From the NCBI GenBank assembly GCA_937897325.1, contig CALCOY010000023.1, forward strand, positions 1 to 64,000: a stretch of DNA of 64,000 nucleotides, given 5' to 3'. Position numbers and translations under genes: made by a program. Positions 36,348 through 43,978 of this stretch are shown here, piece after piece. The first letter of the stretch is position 1. The number at the start of each line of letters is the position of its first letter. The DNA comes from an uncultured Shimia sp. (lineage in GTDB: Bacteria > Pseudomonadota > Alphaproteobacteria > Rhodobacterales > Rhodobacteraceae). A model generated the notes under the pieces. It was not told where the DNA came from and searched no databases. It saw nothing but the letters and a program-made list of their open reading frames with translations.

Positions 36348-37437
36348 GGGCAAGCACCTCGTGATTCAACTCGGATCGCAAGGCTTTGCCCGTCGCCTCG
36401 TCAAAGAGCGTCACCTTGGGCGCCTGAAAGCTCAGCCCGACTTTTTCCCCCACTTTGGCGGTCTGGGTGCTGTCGATCCTTGCCTTGAGATCCCCGTTGG
36501 GTGTGTCGAGCGTGATGATTTGCGTGGTGCCAAGGTATTCCGAGGCCAGAACCTCACCGCGATAGCCACCGGTGTCGGATAGGGTGACATGTTCGGGCCG
36601 GACACCGAACACAAGATGGCCCGATGCGCCTTGCCTTAGTCTAGGTACTCCGATTGCTTGCCCAGCAAGGTTCACGGATTGTGCCGCTTCCGCCACAACC
36701 CCTTCGAAACGCAGGAAATTCATCGAAGGTGAGCCGATGAAATCGGCAACGAACATGCTGGCGGGCTTATCATAGATCTCTTGCGGGGTGCCGAATTGTT
36801 CGACGACCGCATTGTTCATCACAACGATCTTGTCGCCCATCTGCATCGCCTCAAGCTGGTCGTGCGTCACGTAGACGGTCGTGGCTCCCATGCGGTCATG
36901 CAGCGCGCGTAACTCTTCGGCCATGTGTTCGCGGAATTCAGCGTCCAGGGCCCCTAAAGGCTCGTCCATCATAAAGGCCTTTGGGTCGCGCACGATGGCC
37001 CGACCCAGGGCCACGCGCTGCCTGTCCCCGCCCGAAAGTCCCCCCACTGGACGATTCAGGATGTCGGTGATGCCGAGGATCGCAGCAACCTCTTCAACCT
37101 TGGCTTTTACCTGCCTGCGGGGCATTCCTTGGCTGACCAGTGGATAGCTGAGATTGCGCCTGACATTCATGTGCGGGTAAAGCGCAAACATCTGAAAAAC
37201 AAAGGCAATGTCGCGCTCCGAGGGAGGCCTTTGGCTGATCTCTTCGCCGTCAAGGTAGATCTCTCCCGAGGTTGGCAATTCGAGTCCGGCGATCATCCGC
37301 AGCGTCGTGGTCTTGCCGCAGCCCGAGGGGCCCAGCAGCATGAAGAATTCACCGTCTTCTATGGTAAAGCTGCTTTCTTTGACGGCGACGAAATCACCGA
37401 ATTCCTTGCGGACGTTTTTGATAACGATTTCAGCCAT
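36340..37437 (-). CDS. Sugar ABC transporter ATPase (MalK/UgpC-like), first copy
   Basis: A 365-residue ATPase, starting MAEIVIKNVRKEFGDFVAV at 37437; an open frame extends further upstream but lacks homology and would overlap the small membrane-protein gene. Motifs are Walker A GPSGCGKTT, signature LSGGDRQRVALGRAIVRDP, Walker B AFMMDEPLGALDAEFREHM and the TOBE domain after about 245. The gene lies five bases from the small membrane-protein gene and overlaps the second ATPase. Confidence 0.9.
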   Translation of the reverse strand: MAEIVIKNVRKEFGDFVAVKESSFTIEDGEFFMLLGPSGCGKTTTLRMIAGLELPTSGEIYLDGEEISQRPPSERDIAFVFQMFALYPHMNVRRNLSYPLVSQGMPRRQVKAKVEEVAAILGITDILNRPVGGLSGGDRQRVALGRAIVRDPKAFMMDEPLGALDAEFREHMAEELRALHDRMGATTVYVTHDQLEAMQMGDKIVVMNNAVVEQFGTPQEIYDKPASMFVADFIGSPSMNFLRFEGVVAEAAQSVNLAGQAIGVPRLRQGASGHLVFGVRPEHVTLSDTGGYRGEVLASEYLGTTQIITLDTPNGDLKARIDSTQTAKVGEKVGLSFQAPKVTLFDEATGKALRSELNHEVLAHG

Positions 37438-37442
37438 TTGGG

Positions 37443-37631
37443 CTATTCCGGAAAATGTGAGACGATGATGAACATCACGGTCCCCACAAGCGTGGTGATG
37501 AAAGAATAGGTGAAAGCCCAGAGCACGAAGGGCTGCATCAGCATAAAGACCCCGACAGCGATGATGATCGTTGCGAGCATCTCCCATGGGCCGCGGCGGA
37601 GGCGGAGCAATCCTCTGAGAAAACCGGTCAT
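37443..37631 (-). CDS. 62-residue membrane protein of the sugar transporter operon
   Basis: This 62-residue protein has a basic N-terminus (MTGFLRGLLRLRRGPWEML) followed by two closely spaced hydrophobic segments, about residues 18-37 and 40-57. It lies between the second permease and the first ATPase gene, with gaps of 79 and 5 bases, and shares their strand. Glycerol-type ABC operons with two ATPases (GlpSTPQUV) also carry a small membrane protein of unknown role, but I see no clear sequence similarity. It is probably a transporter accessory subunit. The position, strand and hydrophobic pattern support it being real. Confidence 0.65.
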   Translation of the reverse strand: MTGFLRGLLRLRRGPWEMLATIIIAVGVFMLMQPFVLWAFTYSFITTLVGTVMFIIVSHFPE

Positions 37632-37710
37632 GCTGCGCCTCCTAAGGGGCTGTCTGCATCATGTCGGTAAAACGTCGGTATTGCGTCGGTATTTTTGTCG
37701 GTGCTGCGGG

Positions 37711-38649
37711 TCATTTGCGGACGGCTCCGAAGGTTATCCCGCGCAGCAGATTTTTGCGCAGAAGGATAGTGAAAATCATAACGGGCAGGAGGAAGATGGT
37801 GGCCCCGGCAGCGACCGCCGGCCAGTCGAGCCCGCCGACCCCGATGATCGTCGGGATGAAGGGCGGGGCAGTCTGGGCGGTCCCGCTCGTCAGCAGGACG
37901 GCGAAGGCGTATTCGTTCCAGGCGAAGATCAGGCAGAAGATTGCGGTGGATGCGATGCCTGTCGCGGCCTGCGGGAGCACGACTTTGTAGAAGGCCTGAA
38001 ACCTTGTGTAGCCGTCGATCAGCGCCGCTTCTTCATATTCGCGGGGGATCTCGTCGATGAAACCTTTCAGCAGCCAGACGGCGAGGCTGATGTTTACAGC
38101 TGTGTAAAGCAGGATCATCCCAAGATGCGTGTCGCTCAGGCCAAGTTGGCGGTACATCAGAAAGATCGGGATAGCGACAGCGATTGGCGGCATCATTCGT
38201 GTGGAAAGTATGAAGAACAGAAGGTCGTCGGCCAAAGGTATTTTGAATCGGCTGAAGGCGTAGGCTGCCAGGGTGCCAAGAAATATCGACAGGAATGTCG
38301 AGCCGAAGCCGATGATGACAGAGTTCAAGAACCGCTCGCCGAATTTCGACGGGCCGACAATGACCATGTCGTATTGGCGCACGATCTCATCCCGCCAGTT
38401 TTCGGGCGGGTTATTGGCGAGGAAATCCTCCGTCTGCCGCGTCCGCTGCGTGAAGAGATTCACGTAGCCTTCGAGCGTTGGTTCGAAGATCACCTTGGGC
38501 GGATAGCTGATCGCGTCGGCCGGGGATTTAAAGCCGGTAAGCATAATCCAGGCGAGTGGGATCATGGTGATGAGCGCGTAGAGGATTACGAGGGTGCCTG
38601 CGAACCATTTGGAGCGCTTGGAGGGTTCGGTGACGGAGAAGCTGCTCAT
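37711..38649 (-). CDS. Sugar ABC transporter permease (MalG-like)
   Basis: A 312-residue permease of the MalFG family with six hydrophobic segments. It starts with LVILYALITMIPLAWIMLTG, has a long periplasmic insertion at about 60-105, and carries the EAA loop EYEEAALIDGYTRFQAFYKV VLP at about 208-230, which docks on the ATPase. It follows the MalF-like gene after a 193-base gap in which no gene is seen. It forms half of the translocation pore. Confidence 0.9.
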   Translation of the reverse strand: MSSFSVTEPSKRSKWFAGTLVILYALITMIPLAWIMLTGFKSPADAISYPPKVIFEPTLEGYVNLFTQRTRQTEDFLANNPPENWRDEIVRQYDMVIVGPSKFGERFLNSVIIGFGSTFLSIFLGTLAAYAFSRFKIPLADDLLFFILSTRMMPPIAVAIPIFLMYRQLGLSDTHLGMILLYTAVNISLAVWLLKGFIDEIPREYEEAALIDGYTRFQAFYKVVLPQAATGIASTAIFCLIFAWNEYAFAVLLTSGTAQTAPPFIPTIIGVGGLDWPAVAAGATIFLLPVMIFTILLRKNLLRGITFGAVRK

Positions 38650-38842
38650 GATATGTCCTCCGGTCGACGCGGAGATGGGCCGCGCGAGACCTCGGGTGCG
38701 TGCTTGACGATCTTTGATTGAAAAACGACGTTGGCAACAGGCCCGCCATTACTCTGGTGATTGACAGTAAAATGCGCCCTCACGGAGCAGAGGTTGGGCG
38801 CGGCGCGGCTTTGCCGTGCCAAATAGTAGGGCTGATCTAACA

Positions 38843-39790
38843 TCACCGCTCCTTCACCTTGTTGAGCGCTTTGACATAGATGCTGGCGAGGCCAAAGACC
38901 GTGACGAAGAGGATAATCGCGTAGGCCGAGGCGTAGCCCGTGCGCCACTTCTCGAACGCTTCGCGCTTGAGGTTGATTGAGGTCAGCTCGGTCGTTGATC
39001 CCGGCCCGCCACCGGTGAGTTGAACCACGAGATCGAACATCTTGAAGTTTTCGATCCCCCTGAACAGGACGGCGAGCATCAGGAAGGGCAGGACCATTGG
39101 TACGGTGATTGTCCAGAATTGGCGCCATTTGCTGGCCCGGTCGACCTCTGCCGCCTCGTAGATGTAATCGGGGATGGATCGCAGCCCGGCCAGACAGATC
39201 AGCATGACGAAAGGCGTCCACATCCATGTGTCCACGATTACAATGGACCAGGGGGCCAGGGTGACGCTGCCCAGCATCTCAAAGCTCGACGGATCCTTGC
39301 CTGTGAAAAAGGCAACGACGTAATTGAAAAGCCCGATCTGTGGCTGATAAAGGAACTTCCAGAAGTTGCCCACCACCGCAGGCGAGAGCATCATGGGCAG
39401 CACGATGATCGTCGTCCAAAGGTCGTTCCCTTTGAATTTCTTGTTGATGAGGTAGGCGAGCGCAAAGCCGATCAGCACCTGAAGGACGATGGTCCAGAAC
39501 AGGAAGTGTGCCGTGGCCTGCATGTTCAGCCAGATGTCGCTGTCGGTGAGGATCCGTTCGTAGTTGCGCAGGCCGACATTCTTGACCTCGCGTCCGATCC
39601 GGTTGGCTTTGTAGTTCGTAAAGCTTAGCTGGATCGTCCAGATCAGCGGAAAGATGTTGATTGCGAGCAGAAGAAAGATCGTAGGGGCCACGAAGATCCA
39701 GGCGATCGCACGGTCGCTGAGACCTCTAATCTTTCTGGCAACGCGAGGCGGCGTGGCAGCAGCGATGCGGTTGGCGGGGGTGTCGGACAT
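38843..39790 (-). CDS. Sugar ABC transporter permease (MalF-like)
   Basis: A 315-residue permease with six hydrophobic segments, starting after a short cytoplasmic tail with AIAWIFVAPTIFLLLAINIF. The EAA loop YIYEAAEVDRASKWRQFWTI lies at about 205-224. It is the first permease gene after the binding-protein gene and is separated from it by about 100 bases containing two hairpins. Confidence 0.9.
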   Translation of the reverse strand: MSDTPANRIAAATPPRVARKIRGLSDRAIAWIFVAPTIFLLLAINIFPLIWTIQLSFTNYKANRIGREVKNVGLRNYERILTDSDIWLNMQATAHFLFWTIVLQVLIGFALAYLINKKFKGNDLWTTIIVLPMMLSPAVVGNFWKFLYQPQIGLFNYVVAFFTGKDPSSFEMLGSVTLAPWSIVIVDTWMWTPFVMLICLAGLRSIPDYIYEAAEVDRASKWRQFWTITVPMVLPFLMLAVLFRGIENFKMFDLVVQLTGGGPGSTTELTSINLKREAFEKWRTGYASAYAIILFVTVFGLASIYVKALNKVKER

Positions 39791-39809
39791 CTGGACAAAG
39801 CTTTCCCGG

Positions 39810-39878
39810 GGTAGGGTGGGTTCAAACCCACCTTACCGGTTGACGATCGGGGGTAAGGGTGGGGCTGATGCCCCGCCC
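39810..39878 (-). repeat. Two intercistronic hairpins (REP-like)
   Basis: Left hairpin: GGTAGGGTGGG and CCCACCTTACC form an 11-bp stem with one mismatch around a TTCAAA loop (39810-39837). Right hairpin: GGGTGGGGC and GCCCCGCCC form a 9-bp stem around TGAT (39857-39878). Both lie between the binding-protein stop and the first permease start. The left one resembles palindromic intergenic repeats common in Rhodobacterales genomes. Likely roles are mRNA stabilisation of the binding-protein message or partial termination. Confidence 0.65.
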
Positions 39879-39889
39879 AGCGTTTCAGA

Positions 39890-41209
39890 TCAGAGCTTGC
39901 CTTCATCCTCGAAGACTTCAGTCCAGTCCTCGATCAGGAGGTTAAGCGCTTCTTGTGCGGTGCCCTGGTCAGCCACCACGTAGTCATGAACACGCTTTTG
40001 CATGGCGAGCAGAAGTTCGGCATAGGCTGGCTCTTGCCAGAAATCCTGCACCGCTCCCATTGCGTCTAGGAAGTCGCCCGCAAAGGGGGCGCTGTCCTTG
40101 AAATCGGGCGCATTCAGGACAGAGTTATGGGCCGAATAACCGCCAAGTTCCCACCATTTGGCCTGCACATCGGGTTGCGCGAACCACTTGATGTATTCAA
40201 GTGCGGCGTCCTGTTTGTCGGAGTAAGCCACCACGCTGATGCCTTGGCCGCCTAGCGTGGAGCCGTCCTGGTTCTGGGGGGGGTTCACAAAGAAATCGAT
40301 CTTGTCCCCACCCGTGTTCGGGTCCGCATAGAGGCCGGGGAAGAAGGCGAACCAGTTCATCGCCATGGCGACCTGACCGGATTTGAAGGCGTCGAGGCTT
40401 TCGCCCATATAGCTGTTGGTGTAGCCGGGGGGCGTTGCCGTCTTGTAGAATTCCTTATAGAATTCAAGTGCTTCGACGGCTTCAGGCGAGTTCACAGCCC
40501 CTTCCATATCGTAGGAACCGGGCGTGTTTTCATACTTGAAGCCCCAGGGATAAAGCGCGGATGTAACGCCCATTGTGATGCCTTCGGAGCCCCGCTCGGT
40601 GAAGATCGCAGCGCCGTAGACTGTCTTGCCGTCAATCTCGCGGCCCTGAAAGAACTGGGCGATCTGGAGCATTTCCTTCTGACTTTGTGGCTCGCGCAGA
40701 TCTTCTCCGGTCGCCTCTTTGTATGCAGCCTGAATGTCTTCGCGGGCGAACCAATCTTTGCGGTAGAACCAGCCATTTGCGTCGCCCATGGCGGGCAGGG
40801 CGTAGTAGTTTGGCGTACCCTTTGGCCATGTGGAATAGGCATAAACGGTCGCGTCGGCGAAATCATCCATGCTGATTCCCTCGGCGTCGAAGAAATCGTT
40901 CAGCTTGACGTAATGGCCGTTTTCCGCACCGCCACCGATCCACTGGCTGTCGCCGATCAAGAGGTCGCAGAGTTTGCCGCCAGAGTTCAGTTCGTTCAGC
41001 ATCCGATCGGCGAAGTTGGGCCATGGGATAAATTCGAAGCTCATCGAGTGGCCGGATTGTTCCTCGAATTCCTTGCTGAGTTCGACAAGCGCGTTGGCCG
41101 GATCCCAAGCCGCCCAGCACAGGGTGAGATCTTCGGCCTGCGCGCTCGTCGAGAACGACGCGGCTGCAAGACTAAGCGCACTGGCAGAGGCCAGTTTCAA
41201 CGTTTTCAT
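39890..41209 (-). CDS. Family 1 extracellular solute-binding protein (sugar ABC transporter)
   Basis: A 439-residue secreted protein. The signal peptide MKTLKLASASALSLAAASFS runs to about residue 25 (TSAQA), then mature EDLTLCWAAWDPANALVELS. The ATG at 41209 is chosen because GGGAGG precedes it with good spacing; a TTG five codons upstream is unlikely. Size and pattern match sugar/polyol binding proteins of the MalE-UgpB class. It heads the ten-gene operon, 75 bases downstream of two palindromic operators. The ligand is unknown; the kinase, isomerase and dehydrogenase genes downstream imply a keto-sugar or polyol. Confidence 0.88.
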   Translation of the reverse strand: MKTLKLASASALSLAAASFSTSAQAEDLTLCWAAWDPANALVELSKEFEEQSGHSMSFEFIPWPNFADRMLNELNSGGKLCDLLIGDSQWIGGGAENGHYVKLNDFFDAEGISMDDFADATVYAYSTWPKGTPNYYALPAMGDANGWFYRKDWFAREDIQAAYKEATGEDLREPQSQKEMLQIAQFFQGREIDGKTVYGAAIFTERGSEGITMGVTSALYPWGFKYENTPGSYDMEGAVNSPEAVEALEFYKEFYKTATPPGYTNSYMGESLDAFKSGQVAMAMNWFAFFPGLYADPNTGGDKIDFFVNPPQNQDGSTLGGQGISVVAYSDKQDAALEYIKWFAQPDVQAKWWELGGYSAHNSVLNAPDFKDSAPFAGDFLDAMGAVQDFWQEPAYAELLLAMQKRVHDYVVADQGTAQEALNLLIEDWTEVFEDEGKL

Positions 41210-41283
41210 GTGATTTCCTCCCAAGTGTGATCGACCTCTCTTGTCGGACGTCGAATCGTCGATATGACATCTTTGACGCTATT

Positions 41284-41299
41284 TGAGGTGCGCACCTCA
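41284..41299. promoter_or_regulatory. Perfect 16-bp palindromic operator candidate, site 1
   Basis: TGAGGTGCGCACCTCA is a perfect palindrome centred on CG, the typical symmetry of LacI-family operators. It lies 75 bases upstream of the binding-protein ATG. It is repeated exactly 31 bases away. Confidence 0.75.
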
Positions 41300-41314
41300 G
41301 GTCCACACATTTTT

Positions 41315-41330
41315 TGAGGTGCGCACCTCA
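41315..41330. promoter_or_regulatory. Perfect 16-bp palindromic operator candidate, site 2
   Basis: This is an exact second copy of TGAGGTGCGCACCTCA. The 31-base centre-to-centre distance is close to three helical turns, so two repressor dimers could sit on the same DNA face. The likely binder is the LacI protein of the downstream operon. The divergent GntR gene is the alternative target or source. Confidence 0.75.
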
Positions 41331-41633
41331 TTTTGACGTTATGGAGATCTAAATATGGGAAATAAATAGAGATTTTTCTAAGATACACTATCCAGTCCGT
41401 GCCATGCTGCTGGCAATTGCAAAGCCAATGATATCCGTGCAACGGCTGCCAGAACTGATTTTGAACAGGGACCGGCGCGTTGAGAACGGTGATCAGATCC
41501 GTGCTTGTCATCAAACCGGGTCACTGTGCCTTCTGACAGTCCCGAATGGCTTTTGCAGGGCGCGTCAGGTCGCGTAAGCTGGAAAAGGCTAAGCAGACAG
41601 GCTAGGGATTGTCGGAGCATATGGGAAGTTGAG

Positions 41634-42317
41634 ATGAGACTGACAACTGCCGTGCCCGAGCGCCGGACAAGTGCCGATATCGTGTTTGAAACGCTTTACG
41701 ATCGTATCGTTTCGCTTGGTCTTATGCCCGGAGAGAAGATGTCGGAGGCAGACATTGCCGAGCAATTCGGGGTGTCGCGCCAGCCGGTGCGGGACGCGTT
41801 CAATCGGTTGGGCAACATGAACTTGCTGCTGATCCAGCCGCAGCGCGCCACCCTGGTCCGCAAGTTTTCCATCAGCGACATCGCTGCATCGAGATTTGTG
41901 CGCCTCGCGGTGGAGCTAGAGATTGCGAAAACGGCTTCACGTCGGTGGACTGTGGATGCCACGCGGCGTATCGAGGCGCTGCTGGAAAATCAGGACCTAG
42001 CCGTCAGGCAGAATGATGTGCGGGATTTTCTCGAACTTGATCAGGCCTTTCACGCGGAGATCGCCGAAGTGGCCCGGCAGCCCGAAGCCTTTGAGGTGGT
42101 TCTGGAGAACAAGGCGCGGCTTGATCGGATCTGCGTTCTGAGCCTGAAGCGTGTCGATGAAATGGCCCGACTGGTTGAGGATCACCGGCAGATTGCGGCA
42201 GCGCTTGCCCGGGGGAATGTGGTCGAGATGGAGCAGGCCTTGCGCCTGCACCTCTCACGTATTGACGAAACGATCGACAGCGTGCGAGCCTCCCATGCGG
42301 AGTATTTTGAGGCCTAA
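41634..42317 (+). CDS. GntR-family regulator (FCD type)
   Basis: A 227-residue protein. The N-terminal winged helix has IVFETLYDRIVSLGLMPGEK and SEADIAEQFGVSRQPVRDAF (recognition helix about 37-56). The C-terminal all-helical FCD domain carries metal-type ligands in LELDQAFHAEIAEVARQ and VEDHRQIAAAL (Asp, His, His). ATG 41634 is used because the upstream part of the frame has no similarity. It is divergent from the sugar operon and upstream of the TRAP transporter genes in the same direction, so uronate-responsive control of the TRAP unit is plausible. Confidence 0.87.
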   Translation: MRLTTAVPERRTSADIVFETLYDRIVSLGLMPGEKMSEADIAEQFGVSRQPVRDAFNRLGNMNLLLIQPQRATLVRKFSISDIAASRFVRLAVELEIAKTASRRWTVDATRRIEALLENQDLAVRQNDVRDFLELDQAFHAEIAEVARQPEAFEVVLENKARLDRICVLSLKRVDEMARLVEDHRQIAAALARGNVVEMEQALRLHLSRIDETIDSVRASHAEYFEA

Positions 42318-42356
42318 GCCGGATTAAGGTACCCAAATCTTCAGGGTTTTCAGAAC

Positions 42357-42374
42357 TGGTATCCTAGTATACGA
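42357..42374 (+). promoter_or_regulatory. Shared palindromic operator candidate before the TRAP genes
   Basis: TGGTATCCTAGTATACGA matches the ideal palindrome TGGTATACTAGTATACCA at 16 of 18 positions. It lies 90 bases upstream of the TRAP binding-protein ATG. A second 16/18 match lies before the kdgF-like gene at 47157. Such symmetry fits a GntR-family dimer. Confidence 0.65.
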
Positions 42375-42463
42375 TTTTGCGAGCTGCCCGGATTTTGGCT
42401 AAGGCAGTTCAAAGATAGAAACGCGGTGCGTCCGCGATAGAGTTGTTTTCATGGGAGGAAAAC

Positions 42464-43432
42464 ATGAACATCAAATCGATTATCGGCGCAACAATCATCG
42501 CTGCGCTTGTTCCATTGTCGGCCATCGCGCAGGACTGGCGGGGTTGGAATATCCATCCCGAAGGCTATCCAAACAGCGTGGCCATTGACGAATTCGTGGC
42601 GGCTGTGAATGAGACCACCGATCTGAACCTGCAGATCTTCCATGGCGGTGTGCTTGGATCGCAGCCCGATGCCATCGAACAGGTCCGCAACAACGCGCTG
42701 GAATTCGGCCAGTTCAACATGGGGCCGATGGGCCCGATCATTCCCACGACAAATGTGCTGTCATTGCCCTTCATCTTTTCAAGCGTCGACCACATGCACA
42801 AGGCCATGGACGGTGAAGTGGGCGAGATCTTCGCTGCAGCGATGGAGAGAGAGGGGCTTGTCCCGCTGGCCTGGTACGACAGTGGATCGCGGAGCTTTTA
42901 CAACTCCAAACGTCCGATCATGAGGCCATCTGATGTTGAGGGTCTGAAGCTGCGCGTTATGAACAACGATCTTTTTGTGGACATGGTTGCACAACTGGGC
43001 GGGAACGCGACACCCATGGCTTTCAGTGAGGTTTATCAGTCGCTGAAAACCGGTGTGATCGACGGGGCCGAGAACAATTATCCCTCTTATGAATCGACGG
43101 GGCACTACGAGGTTGCCGGTTTCTACTCGATCACCGATCACCTGATCATTCCGGAATGTCTGTGCGTCTCGACAGAAAGCTGGAACGCGCTGGATGACGC
43201 AACCAAAGAGGCCGTGCGGACGGCAGCGCGCGCTTCGGCAACAACGCAGCGCGAACTTTGGGCTACCCGCGAAAAAGAAAGCCTTGCCAAGGTTGAGGCA
43301 GGCGGCGCGACGGTCAATGAGGTCGAAAACAAGGTTGCCTTCCAAGAGAAGATGGCGCCGGTTTACGAGAGCTTCATCGCGGCCAATCCTGATCTGTCTT
43401 CGGTGATCGAAGCTATTCAGGCGTCAAACTAA
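42464..43432 (+). CDS. TRAP transporter solute-binding protein (DctP type)
   Basis: A 322-residue periplasmic receptor with signal peptide MNIKSIIGATIIAALVPLSA (to about residue 22) and mature start QDWRGWNIHPEGYPN. Conserved family features include MGPMGPIIPTTNVLSLPFIF, the ligand-carboxylate arginine in KLRVMNNDLFVDM, and FSEVYQSLKTGVIDGAENN. GGGAGG seven bases before 42464 sets the start. It belongs to a TRAP set beside KduD/KduI/KdgF-like genes, so the ligand is probably a hexuronate or unsaturated uronate. A 9-bp hairpin follows the gene. Confidence 0.9.
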   Translation: MNIKSIIGATIIAALVPLSAIAQDWRGWNIHPEGYPNSVAIDEFVAAVNETTDLNLQIFHGGVLGSQPDAIEQVRNNALEFGQFNMGPMGPIIPTTNVLSLPFIFSSVDHMHKAMDGEVGEIFAAAMEREGLVPLAWYDSGSRSFYNSKRPIMRPSDVEGLKLRVMNNDLFVDMVAQLGGNATPMAFSEVYQSLKTGVIDGAENNYPSYESTGHYEVAGFYSITDHLIIPECLCVSTESWNALDDATKEAVRTAARASATTQRELWATREKESLAKVEAGGATVNEVENKVAFQEKMAPVYESFIAANPDLSSVIEAIQASN

Positions 43433-43453
43433 CACAAGTTTGGAAGTGACTAT

Positions 43454-43478
43454 GAAGAGGGCTTTGACGGCCCTCTTC
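43454..43478 (+). other. Intercistronic hairpin after the TRAP receptor gene
   Basis: GAAGAGGGC and GCCCTCTTC form a perfect 9-bp stem with a 7-base loop (TTTGACG). It starts 21 bases after the receptor stop and ends 16 bases before the small permease start. It is followed by GATTTGGGG, not a clean U-tract. It probably stabilises the receptor mRNA or reduces read-through to the permease genes. Confidence 0.75.
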
Positions 43479-43494
43479 GATTTGGGGATCGGGC

Positions 43495-43977
43495 ATGACA
43501 CTTTCAGATCGCATTCTGAACGGGATCGCGCAGGCCGTGATGACGCTGGCAAGCGTGATGATGGTGGTGCTGATTTTCATTTTCGGCTGGCTGGTCTATG
43601 GCCGCTATGTCATCAACGCGACGCCGACATGGGTGGAACAAGTGGCGTTGCTGATGGTCGTCTGGATCGCCTTTCTTGGGGCGGCCGTGGGCGTACGGCG
43701 GCGTACGCATCTGTCCGTGGAATTCATCCGCGATGCGATGCCGGGGACGTTGCGGATGCTTTTGGGCGTATTCGCCTTGCTGGCCATGCTGTTCTTTGGG
43801 GTGGTCATGGCCTGGCAGGGTTACGTCATGTTTGAGCGGACGGCGGGCCGCGATATTCCGCTTCTGGGCATTTCGGAGGGCTGGCGTGCGATACCCGTCA
43901 GCCTAAGCGGCGTGTTGATTTCGCTTTTCTGTCTTGACGATCTTTTCAAGTTGATTGTCGGCCGGCGGGAGGGCTGA
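43495..43977 (+). CDS. TRAP transporter small permease (DctQ type)
   Basis: A 160-residue membrane protein with four hydrophobic segments. It carries the DctQ signatures VMMVVLIFIFGWLVYGRYV, TPTWVEQVALLMVVWIAFLG and AAVGVRRRTHLSVEFI at about 50-80. It precedes the large permease with a one-base gap, and both together form the sodium-driven transport unit. Confidence 0.9.
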   Translation: MTLSDRILNGIAQAVMTLASVMMVVLIFIFGWLVYGRYVINATPTWVEQVALLMVVWIAFLGAAVGVRRRTHLSVEFIRDAMPGTLRMLLGVFALLAMLFFGVVMAWQGYVMFERTAGRDIPLLGISEGWRAIPVSLSGVLISLFCLDDLFKLIVGRREG

Positions 43978-43978
43978 G

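Noticed and set aside
36340-37587. Longer (415-residue) form of the first sugar ATPase
   Set aside because: The extra 50 N-terminal residues lack similarity and would overlap the 62-residue gene; ATG 37437 fits the family start.
37510-38721. 403-residue plus-strand open frame opposite the permease gene
   Set aside because: Its residue content is highly polar and unordered, and the opposite strand encodes an evident MalG-like permease.
39810-39837. GGTTCAAACCC as a tRNA T-arm
   Set aside because: It is the centre of a long symmetric hairpin, and no acceptor or anticodon arm surrounds it.
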